Positions 26,217-34,499 are shown, numbered from the stretch's first letter. The stretch is 42,494 bases of DNA from an uncultured Duncaniella sp. (GCF_910578445.1 NZ_CAJTQC010000025.1:1-42494), one strand, 5' to 3'. Notes: a model not told the origin generated them from the letters alone. Numbers and translations: made by a program.

Positions 26217-26858
26217 TTAGCGTTTGCGGTATTTCGCGGCTGCTTCGTGGATTTTTTCAAGCACCTGCCGTGTATAGGCTACAGGATCCGGTGCATTGAT
26301 TATCGCGCCACTCATCGCTATGCCGTTGACACCCGTCTGCATGATTGCGTCGATATCGTCGATAGTGATTCCTCCGATTGCCACGATAGGGAGCAATATG
26401 TCCTCTGCACGCACTTCATTGACTATGGCCGCATATCCGTCGAGGCCTATGACGGGCGATAGTTTTTCTTTTGTTGTCGTATAGCGGAACGGACCGAGCC
26501 CTACATAGTCGACATCCCATCCTTTGAATGCCTTTATATCGGCAGCAGTGTTGGCAGTGCATCCGATGATGGCCTCCGCTCCCATTGTTTCGCGTGCGAG
26601 CAGCGGGTTCATGTCGTTTTTGCCGAGATGTACGCCGTGGACCGACATCTCCATCGCCAGCTCGACGCGGTCGTCGAACACGAGGAAGGCTTCGTTTTCC
26701 TGACAAAGCGGTATGATTTCGAGGGCCGTCTGGCGGAATTCTTCGTCACTTGCGTCTTTCAGGCGAAGCTGAATCCACTTACAGCCGCCTTCAAGTGCCA
26801 TCTGCACTTCTTCGGCTATCGAGTATCTGTCTGATGGATGGGTTATGAACTGTAGCAT
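26217..26858 (-). CDS. thiE: Thiamine phosphate synthase ThiE
   Basis: ThiE joins the pyrimidine and thiazole halves to give thiamine phosphate. The 213-residue barrel shows IQLRLKD (29-35), the metal-binding FDDRVELAMEMSVHGVHLGKNDM (61-83 in outline), IIGCTANT and VGLGPFRYTTTK, then VAIGGI and GIAMSGAI. These fit the active form. The second ThiE-fold protein encoded just before it in transcription order is more divergent, so I take this one as the working synthase. The gap between them is 12 bases. Confidence 0.92.
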   Translation of the reverse strand: MLQFITHPSDRYSIAEEVQMALEGGCKWIQLRLKDASDEEFRQTALEIIPLCQENEAFLVFDDRVELAMEMSVHGVHLGKNDMNPLLARETMGAEAIIGCTANTAADIKAFKGWDVDYVGLGPFRYTTTKEKLSPVIGLDGYAAIVNEVRAEDILLPIVAIGGITIDDIDAIMQTGVNGIAMSGAIINAPDPVAYTRQVLEKIHEAAAKYRKR

Positions 26859-26870
26859 ATTTTTTATTGT

Positions 26871-27437
26871 TTAGAAATCTTTGATGAAATCAGTCATTTC
26901 GCTGACGTTTTCTCCCCAAGGCAGAGCGCCGAGCATCGCAAAGCCTGTGAAATTGTAACGCCTGAGGAAGCTGATGCGTTCGGGGTTGACTCCTCCGAGT
27001 GCGATGACTTTAGTTGGCGCGCCGGTCAGGCGCGAGAGTTCTTCATGGGTGTATGCCGCCGTGTAGCCTGATTTGGAGATGCTGTCGAATATGGGACTGA
27101 GGGTCACATAGTCCATTGCCCGGCAGTCCATTACTTCGTCGATTGAATGGCACGACCGGCTTAGTCCTCCCTTGTAGTCTTTTGGTGCGGCAGGACAGCG
27201 ACGGTTGAGATGCAGACCCCCGAGACAGTAGTGGCCGATGAGGTCGAAGTGGTCGTGGACCACAAGCCGAGGGTGCATCTGCCGTGGTATCGACTCGATG
27301 AGCCGTCGCATGTCGGAGAGCGATGCCGATGGATGGCGCAGGTGTACTCTGTCCCATCCGTTGGCGATGAGGGCGCTGACCATCAGAGCCTCGTTTCTCT
27401 CGTCGATGTTTTCAGGGGTTATTGCGATTTTCAACAT
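26871..27437 (-). CDS. ThiE/TenI-fold protein, divergent paralogue
   Basis: The 188-residue protein (ATG at 27437; the frame is open further upstream into thiS) has the same barrel as ThiE: WDRVHLRHPSA near the start, LVVHDHFDLIGHYCLGGLHLNRRCP in the middle, YVTLSPIFDSISKSGY, and VIALGGVNPERI with GFAMLGAL near the end. The region that in ThiE reads LRxKD is here HLRHP, so a key pyrophosphate-site lysine appears to be missing. TenI-like proteins act as thiazole tautomerases, which is a reasonable guess, and the sequence SPIFDSISKSGY matches that subgroup well. Location between thiS and thiE supports a thiamine role. A low-activity synthase is the alternative. Confidence 0.75.
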   Translation of the reverse strand: MLKIAITPENIDERNEALMVSALIANGWDRVHLRHPSASLSDMRRLIESIPRQMHPRLVVHDHFDLIGHYCLGGLHLNRRCPAAPKDYKGGLSRSCHSIDEVMDCRAMDYVTLSPIFDSISKSGYTAAYTHEELSRLTGAPTKVIALGGVNPERISFLRRYNFTGFAMLGALPWGENVSEMTDFIKDF

Positions 27438-27462
27438 GTTCAGCGGTCCGTCGGTTACAGGT

Positions 27463-27663
27463 CTACCCTCCGTAGAAGGCCTTGATGATGACAATGTTGT
27501 CGCCTTCCGAGAGTTTCTTTGAGGCCCGCAGCAAGGCTGGGACTACCGCGCCGTTGAGCGCAGTGGCTATTCCCTGAGGCTTTATATCTTTTGCGTCGAG
27601 AGCGTCCTGAAGTGTAGAGCCTTCCGGAAGTTCGAGCGTAACTTCATTGATTGTTATTTTCAT
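27463..27663 (-). CDS. thiS: Sulfur carrier protein ThiS
   Basis: The 66-residue ubiquitin-like protein begins MKITINEVTLELPEGSTLQD and ends AFYGG. The terminal Gly-Gly is the point where ThiF adenylates ThiS and the thiocarboxylate for the thiazole sulfur is formed. The open frame extends upstream to 27747, but ATG 27663 fits the family and overlaps the thiD stop by four bases. No thiF is present in the window. Confidence 0.93.
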   Translation of the reverse strand: MKITINEVTLELPEGSTLQDALDAKDIKPQGIATALNGAVVPALLRASKKLSEGDNIVIIKAFYGG

Positions 27664-28484
27664 CGTCGGTTGGGATTGAAATTTTTTAGTCTGCGCGGAG
27701 AGAAGAAATGGTTGACAGGTCCGTGGCCTTTTCCGGTAGTGACCCAAGAACCTTCCTCGAGTGCATGGGTGACATAGAGCTTACCGAGTCTCACCGCATC
27801 GGCAAGGCTGTTGCCGACGGCGAGATATGATGCGATGGCCGATGAGAGTGTGCAGCCCGTTCCGTGGGTATTTTTTGTGTCGACGGCATCGGCCCGCAGT
27901 TCAAGAGTTTCCTCTCGTTCACCGAGGTAAAGATAGTCGATCTTGAAATCATTATTTTCGCTGTCGCCACCTTTTATAAGGATGTTGCGGCATCCCATTT
28001 CACGTAGTCGGTCAATCTGTCGTTTTAAATCTGTCTCGCCTGTCAGTGCCCTTGCTTCAGCCAGATTGGGTGTGACGAGAGTGCTCAGCGGAAATATTTT
28101 TTTCACAAGCACGTTGACAGCGTCTTCTTCAAGCAACACAGAGCCGGAGGTGGATACCATCACAGGGTCTACGATGATGTTGTCGGGATTGTAGCGACTG
28201 AGGCATGTGGCCACGGCATCGGCCACTTCCGCATTGCATAGCATTCCGATTTTTACGGCAAGCGGAGGAATGTCGGTCATCACCATTTCAATCTGGTCGG
28301 TGACGACAGCCGGGCTGACTGGCATTATTGAACGTACGCCTGTGGTGTTTTGTGCTGTTATGGAGGTGATTGCCGACATTGCATAGCAACCTATGGCCGA
28401 CATTGTCTTTATGTCGGCCTGTATGCCTGCGCCGCCCGATGAATCCGAACCGGCGATGGTGAGTACTGGATAATAGGTTCTCAT
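27660..28484 (-). CDS. thiD: Hydroxymethylpyrimidine/phosphomethylpyrimidine kinase ThiD
   Basis: ThiD phosphorylates HMP to HMP-PP in two steps. The 274-residue ribokinase-fold protein starts TIAGSDSSGGAGIQADIKTMSAIGCYAMSAIT in outline, has VKIGMLCNAEVADAV, NIIVDPVMVSTSG, VTPNLAEARALTG and ILIKGGD, and the anion-hole motif NTHGTGCTLSSAIA with the catalytic Asp region replaced by GTGC as usual. It is the first gene of the operon after the TPP riboswitch; the leader between them is about 230 bases. The tail after residue 255 is basic and short. Confidence 0.95.
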   Translation of the reverse strand: MRTYYPVLTIAGSDSSGGAGIQADIKTMSAIGCYAMSAITSITAQNTTGVRSIMPVSPAVVTDQIEMVMTDIPPLAVKIGMLCNAEVADAVATCLSRYNPDNIIVDPVMVSTSGSVLLEEDAVNVLVKKIFPLSTLVTPNLAEARALTGETDLKRQIDRLREMGCRNILIKGGDSENNDFKIDYLYLGEREETLELRADAVDTKNTHGTGCTLSSAIASYLAVGNSLADAVRLGKLYVTHALEEGSWVTTGKGHGPVNHFFSPRRLKNFNPNRR

Positions 28485-28507
28485 CGCTTACTCTGGTTTA
28501 ATTCAAC

Positions 28508-28568
28508 GCATAATTCATATATAGGCTGCGCGTCGGTTCGCATCAGCACTGCGTTGCATGAATTATGC
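28508..28568 (-). repeat. 11-bp inverted repeat in the riboswitch-thiD leader
   Basis: GCATAATTCAT (28508-28518) and ATGAATTATGC (28558-28568) are perfectly complementary and enclose about 39 bases. The structure ends 24 bases before the thiD start codon and may influence ribosome access. The remaining 28569-28714 leader has two direct copies of TGTCGGGC (near 28633 and 28668) and no open frame I would support. Confidence 0.5.
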
Positions 28569-28714
28569 AATGAGGTTAATGTCCTGAAAAAAATGACAAA
28601 GCGATGTGTGTGGTGAAATGAAGTCCTCTTTGTCGGGCTGTCACAAACCGATTTCGGGTTTACAACGGCTGTCGGGCCTGTGTGACAGTGACTGTTGCGC
28701 TGTGTGTGAGGACG

Positions 28715-28800
28715 AGTGCAATCCCTTCGGCGGTACTAACCGCATCAGGTTCAGAGGGTATCATCTCAGCGAATCAACAAATGACCCGCACCCCTTTGTC
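28715..28800 (-). ncRNA. TPP riboswitch (THI element) controlling the thiamine operon
   Basis: Reading the minus strand, the conserved elements appear in order: GGGGTGCG (28795-28788), GCTGAGAT (28769-28762), ACCCTCTGAACCTGAT (about 28759-28744), GCGGTTAGTACCGC and CCGAAGGGA (28729-28721). These match the TPP-sensing aptamer, in which CUGAGA and the ACCUGA-type core bind the pyrimidine and the diphosphate. It starts just after the promoter at 28805-28836 and precedes thiD. Excess thiamine diphosphate should lower expression; whether by termination or by translation block is not evident. Confidence 0.95.
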
Positions 28801-28804
28801 ACCG

Positions 28805-28836
28805 CAAAGTTAAGTTTTTATATTTGAATAAGCAAA
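28805..28836 (-). promoter_or_regulatory. Promoter of the thiamine operon
   Basis: On the minus strand TTTG (28836-28833) and TAACTTTG (28812-28805) are 20 bp apart. The predicted start point, about seven bases after the -7 box, falls exactly at the beginning of the riboswitch. Confidence 0.75.
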
Positions 28837-28958
28837 TAGGTAGTGGTTGAAAAGTTTTATCGGACACAACATTCATTCTCTTTATTATTATGACTGTAGG
28901 ATTGGGTGAGAATAAAGTTAAAATTGTGTTAAAAACGAATATCGACGTGGTGGAGGCG

Positions 28959-28988
28959 TTGCAGATTAATAATTATGTACTAATTTTG
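28959..28988 (+). promoter_or_regulatory. Promoter of the first GLPGLI gene
   Basis: TTG at 28959-28961 and TAATTTTG at 28981-28988 have a 19-bp spacer. The start codon is 41 bases after the -7 box. The -7 box and surrounding 32 bases are repeated before the second copy. Confidence 0.6.
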
Positions 28989-29029
28989 TTGGTGTTCCAT
29001 TATAAACTACTTCTTATTACTATATAATT

Positions 29030-29890
29030 ATGAATAAGTTTATTTTATTCGTCGTAATTCTCTATACTCTGGTAGTGAAGGGGTATGCACAGCGCATCGA
29101 ACCAAAGGAACCGGCTATGTTTGAAGTGCTTTTCACAAAACATGTGGTGAAAGATACTCTTGCCGAAGTCGAGGAACATCCGTGGCCCGATGCACAGATG
29201 GCCCTGCGTGTGGGTCGGACATCGGCCATGTTCTACCCGGTGCTTAGATTTTTTGCAGACTCACTCTCTTATTATAACAAGGACTTATATTGGCAGCTTG
29301 ATAGAGCGAGATTCGAAGAAGAACTTAAGACCAAAATATGGAAGCCTATCGGCGGACTGGAGAAGGAATATGTTTTCAAGAACATGCCGGACGGCAAGTG
29401 GACAGTACTCAACTATTTCGATATGGAGCGCCGTGTCTATGAAGAGGATATAGAGACTCCTGTCTGGGAGATTACTGATTCCGTCAAGACTATTTTAGAC
29501 TATGAGTGTCAGCTCGCGTTCACTGATTTCCGCGGACGCAGATGGTCGGCATGGTTCGCACCCGATATTCCTGTGTCCGAAGGTCCGTGGAAACTCAGCG
29601 GCCTGCCGGGTCTGATACTTGAAGCTCACGATGCCAAACGCCACTATGTCTTTACCGCCACGGGAATTGTGAAAGACAATCTTGGCGATGTGGGCATTTA
29701 TATTTTCCGTGACTATTTCAAGACCACGCGCGACAAGTATCTCAACGACCGCTACAAATACATAACCGCTACCACGAGCATGGCCGACAAGATTGCAGCA
29801 AACTATGGAGTTAAGACTAATACCGAGAATACTCCTAAAAAAGCCAAGAGAACACCCTACGATTTCGAGGAGACAAATTATCCGCATTAG
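29030..29890 (+). CDS. GLPGLI-family protein, copy 1
   Basis: The 286-residue product has a signal peptide (MNKFILFVVILYTLVVKGYAQ) and should be exported. The family signature is complete: WEITDSVKTILDYECQLA, FRGRRWSAWFAPDIPVSEGPWKLSGLPGLILEAHDA. These contain the GLPGLI hexamer for which the family is named. Family members are known only from Bacteroidota and commonly lie near TonB-receptor-like proteins; their function is not established. The end, KKAKRTPYDFEETNYPH, is shared with copy 2. It sits 193 bases from the divergent thiamine promoter and 80 bases before the second gene. Confidence 0.9.
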   Translation: MNKFILFVVILYTLVVKGYAQRIEPKEPAMFEVLFTKHVVKDTLAEVEEHPWPDAQMALRVGRTSAMFYPVLRFFADSLSYYNKDLYWQLDRARFEEELKTKIWKPIGGLEKEYVFKNMPDGKWTVLNYFDMERRVYEEDIETPVWEITDSVKTILDYECQLAFTDFRGRRWSAWFAPDIPVSEGPWKLSGLPGLILEAHDAKRHYVFTATGIVKDNLGDVGIYIFRDYFKTTRDKYLNDRYKYITATTSMADKIAANYGVKTNTENTPKKAKRTPYDFEETNYPH

Positions 29891-29923
29891 TTTTAGCCGG
29901 CCATACATAATATAATTATGTAC

Positions 29924-29931
29924 TAATTTTG
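29924..29931 (+). promoter_or_regulatory. Duplicated -7 box of the second GLPGLI gene
   Basis: TAATTTTG is the copy of the box at 28981. The upstream TTG was not duplicated with it, and the bases at the -33 position (about 29901-29904, CCAT) do not match, so this promoter may be weak and the gene may depend on read-through from copy 1. Confidence 0.45.
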
Positions 29932-29970
29932 TTGGTGTTCCATGACAAACCACGACTTATTAATATGATT

Positions 29971-30831
29971 ATGAACAAGTTTATTTTATTCGTCGTAATT
30001 CTCTTTACTCTGGCAGTGAAGGGGTATGCACAGCGCATCGAACTAAAGGAACCGGCTATGTTTGAAGTGCTTTTCACAAAACATGTGGTGAAAGATACTC
30101 TTGCCGAAGTCGAGGAACATCCGTGGCCCGATGCACAGATGGCCCTGCGTGTGGGTCGGACATCGGCCATGTTTTATCCGGTGCTTAAATTCTTTGAGGA
30201 CTCAATCTCTTATTATAACAAGGATCTCTACTGGCAGTTGTTTAGAGCAAATTACGAAGAAGAACGTAGGACTAAAATATGGAAGCCTCTCGGCGGAAGG
30301 GAGTGGGAATACGTTTTCAAGAACATGCCGGACGGCAAGTGGACAGTAACCAACTACTTCGATATGGAGCACCGTGTCTATGAAGAGGATATAGAGACTC
30401 CGGTCTGGGAGATTACTGATTCCGTCAAGACTATTTTAAACTATGAGTGTCAGCTCGCGTTCACTGATTTCCGCGGACGCAGATGGTCGGCATGGTTCAC
30501 TCCTGAGATTCCTGTGTCCGAAGGTCCGTGGAAACTCAGCGGCCTGCCGGGTCTGATACTTGAAGCCCACGATGCCAAACGCCACTATGTCTTTACCGCC
30601 ACGGGGATTGTGAAAGACAATCTTGGCGAGGTTGGTATCTATATATTTATGGACTATTTCAAGACCACGCGCGACAAGTATCTCAACGACCGCTATAAAT
30701 ACATAACCGCTACCACAAGGGTGGCCGACAAGATAGCCACTACCTATGGGGTTAATAGGAAAACCGGAAATACTCCGAAAAAAGCCAAGAGAACACCCTA
30801 CGATTTCGAAGAGACAAATTATCCGCATTAG
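29971..30831 (+). CDS. GLPGLI-family protein, copy 2
   Basis: The 286-residue product begins MNKFILFVVILFTLAVKGYAQ, a signal peptide, at ATG 29971 (the frame is open upstream to 29929). It has the same core as copy 1: SVKTILNYECQLAFTD and EGPWKLSGLPGLILEA. Differences cluster at about residues 72-115 and near 250-275, while residues 26-71 and about 165-220 are almost unchanged. That suggests different constraint or gene conversion between the copies. It stands 121 bases before the TonB-receptor-like gene. Function is not established. Confidence 0.9.
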   Translation: MNKFILFVVILFTLAVKGYAQRIELKEPAMFEVLFTKHVVKDTLAEVEEHPWPDAQMALRVGRTSAMFYPVLKFFEDSISYYNKDLYWQLFRANYEEERRTKIWKPLGGREWEYVFKNMPDGKWTVTNYFDMEHRVYEEDIETPVWEITDSVKTILNYECQLAFTDFRGRRWSAWFTPEIPVSEGPWKLSGLPGLILEAHDAKRHYVFTATGIVKDNLGEVGIYIFMDYFKTTRDKYLNDRYKYITATTRVADKIATTYGVNRKTGNTPKKAKRTPYDFEETNYPH

Positions 30832-30939
30832 TTTTAGCCGGTGAATAAAGAGCCCTATATATCTTAAAAATTCAACTATTGTTTTTAAATGCCCTCCAAA
30901 TTTACACTTTTGTGTATTTCGCGGATGGATTCAACTATG

Positions 30940-30947
30940 TAATTTTG
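30940..30947 (+). promoter_or_regulatory. -7 box immediately before the TonB-receptor-like gene
   Basis: TAATTTTG ends five bases before the ATG at 30953. TTTC at 30917-30920 is a degenerate -33 candidate with a 19-bp spacer. If used, the mRNA would begin at or next to the start codon. Confidence 0.4.
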
Positions 30948-30952
30948 CCACT

Positions 30953-33535
30953 ATGAAAAAACTCAGTGCTATATTACTGTTTCTCATGTTTATCGCGTCA
31001 GCCGTGTCGGCACAGGTGACTGTCACCGGCACTGTTGTTGACAAGGAGGATGGCTCGGCAATGGCCGGAGTCAGTGTCACGCTGCGCGATTCGCTCAATA
31101 AAATCAAAAGTTTCGCCACCACTGACGCTCAGGGCCGCTTTTCGATGAAGGCACGCACCATCGACGGGATGAAGGTCAAGGCTACATTCATGGGCTACGG
31201 CGAGCAGACCGTAACTCCTGTGGCCGACACACCTCTGCGCATCGTCATGGAGGCAGCTGCCTTTCAGCTCAAGGAAGTGGCGGTCAAGGCCGACCGCATA
31301 CGCGAGCAGGGCGACACGATAACATATAATGTGGCATCCTTTGCCCAAAAGCAGGACCATACGATAGGCGATGTGCTCAAACGTATGCCCGGCATAGATG
31401 TCAACAGCAAGGGCAAGATACAGTATCAGGGCACTGACATCAACAAATTCTACATCGAGGGCAACGACCTGCTCGGCGGCCGTTATGGCGTGGCCACCAA
31501 CGGCATAGCCCACGACGACATAAAATCGGTTGAAGTGATGGAAAACCATCAGCCGATGCAGGTGTTGCGCGGGCTTAGCTTCTCGGATCAGGCAGCCATC
31601 AACCTGAAGATGAAAAACAGTGCAAAAGCCACATTCATAGCCCACGGCACTCTTGCCGGCGGATGGTCCAACCAGCCGGAGGGTGCTCTGTGGAACGGTG
31701 AGATATTCACCATGATGGTGATGGGCAAATATCAGATGCTCACCACTTTCAAAGGTAACAATACGGGCCTTAACCTTTCCGGTCAGGTGTTTGACTTCCT
31801 GTCTGACCGTTCGAACGAAAATATTAGTGGCTACACTTCGGTCGGAGCGCCTTCAACCCCGAATCTCGCCAAGAAGCGCAGTTATTTCAACCGTTCGTGG
31901 ATGGTCTCTTCGAGTCATCTGTGGAAAACGAAGAAGGGAGCAGACATACGTGTCCAGCTTGACTACGACAACGACCGCGTGACGGCTCAGGGAATGTCGG
32001 CCACCACATATTTCCTCGAATCAGGCGATAAAGTGGTTCTCGAGGACCGAAATTCGCTCAGTCACCGCAACGCTCTGAAAGGCAAATTCACCTTTGAGGC
32101 AAATGAAAAGACATATTTTCTCAACAACACGCTTTCGACCGATCTGTCGTGGAACGATTTGCGCCTCAACACCACCGGCACGCTTCCCAATGTACAGTCG
32201 ACCCGCAATCCGGAGTATTCAGTGTCCAACAATCTTAAAATCATCAAGCGTTTCAGCAAAAATCGGCTTGTAACCTTCACGAGCCGTAATGAGTGGAATT
32301 CATTGCCTGAACATCTCACTGTCAGCCGTGACGGCGGTGATGATTACGGACAGCGCGTCAAGCAGTATTCGTTCTACACCGACGAGAGTGCCTCCTATGG
32401 CATCGTGCTTAACCGGGTACTTCTCTCGCTTGAAGGAGGTATCAACGGTTACTTCCGTCACCTTGACACAGATCTGTGGGGAGTCGAGCTTGAAGACATC
32501 ACCGGTTCTGAAGGGCTGACGACGGACTATCTGCGCGTCTATGCCTCGCCTAAGTTTGAATGGAGTCACCGCAAGGTCGAACTGACCCTCAGACTTCCGG
32601 TCAACTTCTATACTTATTTCTTTTCAGGCGCTCTCGCTGACCGCAGCGAGTTTTTCATCTCTCCATCGCTATCGGCAAAATGGAAAATCACTCCCCGCAT
32701 GAGTCTTACGCTCAGTGGTAGCGCGCGCCGGAGTCCCGCGTCGCTCCACAACATCCATGACTCATCGATTCTTACCGACTACCGCACGTTCCGCTCGGGC
32801 ATCGACGACTACTATACTGCTTCCGGTCAGTCGGTCTCGTTGTCCTACACCTTCCGCAATACCCGCAGTGGGGTGTTTGTCAACGCAACGGGACGGTATT
32901 CATGGGACAAGTCGAAATTCGGCAGTGTCCAGAACATACTCGGTGATTATATATTCTATTCCTACAGGTCACAGCCGTCGTCATCGCGAAGAATGTTTGC
33001 GCTTGCCAATGTCAGCAAGACTCTTGATTTCATGCGCGGTGGCGTCGGAATCAACTCGAACTACAACCGCAATGAAAACAACATGTGGTCACAGGGACTC
33101 GCCACAAACTATATCAACGACTCATTCTCACTCGCTCCACATATCAACGGCAATATTTCGACATTTGTCAACTGGAATTTCCGCTTCACATGGCAGAAAG
33201 AATTTCTGAAAATATCGGAGATGCCGAGGCAGACGACTGACAACTTTATTTATTCAGGCAGTCTGACGGTCACTCCGTGTGGCCTTGTGACATTGACTGC
33301 CGGCGGTGAGTATTACCGCAACCAGATTGAGGCAGGTAACTACAAAAACATGTTCATGCTCGATTCGAAACTGACTTTCAACATCACCAAGCGCCTCGAA
33401 CTCTCAGCCTCGCTGACCAATATCCTCAACCGCAAGGAGTATAGCTACACCTCCTTCGGCACACTCTCGCAATATGAATGCTCAAGCCGTCTGCGCGGAC
33501 GCGAGTTCATGATTTCGGTCTATCTCAAAAAGTAA
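30953..33535 (+). CDS. TonB-dependent-receptor-like outer-membrane protein with carboxypeptidase-regulatory-like domain
   Basis: The 860-residue product has a signal peptide (MKKLSAILLFLMFIASAVSAQ). Residues about 22-95 form a carboxypeptidase-D-regulatory-like beta sandwich (VTGTVVDKEDGSAMAGVSVTLRD). A plug-like region follows at about 105-215 (DVLKRMPGIDVNSKGKIQYQG, KSVEVMENHQPMQVLRG), then a long beta barrel of alternating aromatic strands ending in ISVYLKK. There is no SusD partner next to it and no clear TonB box, so active uptake is uncertain. Its position among four GLPGLI genes fits the association known for that family and suggests that they work together at the outer membrane. The substrate is unknown. 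Confidence 0.85.
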   Translation: MKKLSAILLFLMFIASAVSAQVTVTGTVVDKEDGSAMAGVSVTLRDSLNKIKSFATTDAQGRFSMKARTIDGMKVKATFMGYGEQTVTPVADTPLRIVMEAAAFQLKEVAVKADRIREQGDTITYNVASFAQKQDHTIGDVLKRMPGIDVNSKGKIQYQGTDINKFYIEGNDLLGGRYGVATNGIAHDDIKSVEVMENHQPMQVLRGLSFSDQAAINLKMKNSAKATFIAHGTLAGGWSNQPEGALWNGEIFTMMVMGKYQMLTTFKGNNTGLNLSGQVFDFLSDRSNENISGYTSVGAPSTPNLAKKRSYFNRSWMVSSSHLWKTKKGADIRVQLDYDNDRVTAQGMSATTYFLESGDKVVLEDRNSLSHRNALKGKFTFEANEKTYFLNNTLSTDLSWNDLRLNTTGTLPNVQSTRNPEYSVSNNLKIIKRFSKNRLVTFTSRNEWNSLPEHLTVSRDGGDDYGQRVKQYSFYTDESASYGIVLNRVLLSLEGGINGYFRHLDTDLWGVELEDITGSEGLTTDYLRVYASPKFEWSHRKVELTLRLPVNFYTYFFSGALADRSEFFISPSLSAKWKITPRMSLTLSGSARRSPASLHNIHDSSILTDYRTFRSGIDDYYTASGQSVSLSYTFRNTRSGVFVNATGRYSWDKSKFGSVQNILGDYIFYSYRSQPSSSRRMFALANVSKTLDFMRGGVGINSNYNRNENNMWSQGLATNYINDSFSLAPHINGNISTFVNWNFRFTWQKEFLKISEMPRQTTDNFIYSGSLTVTPCGLVTLTAGGEYYRNQIEAGNYKNMFMLDSKLTFNITKRLELSASLTNILNRKEYSYTSFGTLSQYECSSRLRGREFMISVYLKK

Positions 33536-33593
33536 ACCACGCGTTTGAAAAAACTCATAGTCCTTAAAATATAATTTTTGAACACCCTCTAAG

Positions 33594-34445
33594 ATGAAAA
33601 AATTAGTCCTTTCTGCTATTATCGCCCTCACGGCCATGTCGGTCATGGCTGCCGACTATCCCAAAGCTCAGATTGCCGCCGTCTATGTCTACAAATATCT
33701 CACTCGCCATGCCGATGGCCACGATATGGAAAATACCGACAACATGATGCTCCTGGCCTCGCCGTCGGCATCACGTTTTTTCAGTATCAACAAGGAGCAG
33801 TATGATTCGCTGATGGCCACACCCGGAGGGAAGAAGAAATATAATCTGATGTTGCGCGAGGCCATGAAGGATGCGGTTGTCCGTGAAAACGATAGGGTGA
33901 CCATCGACATGACGCGCGCCAAAATTCCGCTGGAGGGTTCGTCGATTCAGGTGGTACGTAAACCCGGTGAAGATACCCTTGAAGTCTACGGTTCGATATC
34001 TGACGAGGATTATATCTATCCAGTGGCTATGTCCGACCTTGTCTGGGAGATTGGCGATTCGGTCAGGACGATACTCGGCTACGAGTGCCAGCAGGCTGTG
34101 GCCGACTATCACGGCCGCAGGTGGACTGCATGGTTCGCTCCCGATGTGCCCGTAGCGTCAGGCCCGTGGCAGCTCATGGGGCTTCCGGGACTCATCATGG
34201 AAGCCGGGTGCGACGGCGGCGAATACAGCTTCACCATCACCGGTCTTGAGGCCACCGACCGCCCGATCACGCCACGTCCCGGCACTCGCGACCTGTTCAA
34301 GACCACGCGCAAACAATTTCTCGCCGAGAAGCGCGACCGGCAGCTGAACCCCGAAAAATATATGCCGGGGCTCACTATTGCCAACCGCGCCGAAGCGACC
34401 AAGGCAAGGATGGCCCACGACCTTATCGAGACTGACTATCGCTAA
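33594..34445 (+). CDS. GLPGLI-family protein, third in the cluster
   Basis: The 283-residue product has a signal peptide (MKKLVLSAIIALTAMSVMAAD). The family core reads VWEIGDSVRTILGYECQQA, YHGRRWTAWFAPDVPVASGPWQLMGLPGLIMEAG, with the expected Trp, Cys and GLPGLI residues. It is more diverged from copies 1 and 2 than they are from each other, and closer in this core to the fourth gene (both have GDSVRTILGYECQQA-ADYHGRRW). It begins 58 bases after the TonB-like gene. The tail ends ARMAHDLIETDYR, and the ending DLIETDY resembles DFLETDYHEK in the fourth. Function is not established. Confidence 0.88.
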   Translation: MKKLVLSAIIALTAMSVMAADYPKAQIAAVYVYKYLTRHADGHDMENTDNMMLLASPSASRFFSINKEQYDSLMATPGGKKKYNLMLREAMKDAVVRENDRVTIDMTRAKIPLEGSSIQVVRKPGEDTLEVYGSISDEDYIYPVAMSDLVWEIGDSVRTILGYECQQAVADYHGRRWTAWFAPDVPVASGPWQLMGLPGLIMEAGCDGGEYSFTITGLEATDRPITPRPGTRDLFKTTRKQFLAEKRDRQLNPEKYMPGLTIANRAEATKARMAHDLIETDYR

Positions 34446-34499
34446 ATGTCGTTGATATTGTATGATAAAAAACTTAACGTCGTATTTAACTATTTTGAT

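Larger units (their letters stand above)
28969..30841 (+). repeat. Tandem duplication of a promoter plus GLPGLI gene
   Basis: Unit one spans about 28969-29900 and unit two 29912-30841, separated by 11 bases. Each opens with the same 32 bases containing TAATTTTG and closes with the same bases through CCGCATTAGTTTTAGCCGG. The encoded proteins differ at roughly 29 of 286 residues by eye, so the duplication is recent but not an assembly copy. Confidence 0.85.

Noticed and set aside
26217..27437. The two ThiE-fold genes as halves of one broken gene
   Set aside because: Each has a complete barrel of about 190-210 residues with its own start and stop.
28606..28827. Small plus-strand open frame of 73 codons
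   Set aside because: It runs over the antisense of the TPP riboswitch and has no other support.
28969..30841. Duplicate GLPGLI genes as an assembly artefact
   Set aside because: The copies differ by roughly 10% in protein and at their edges, so they are true paralogues.
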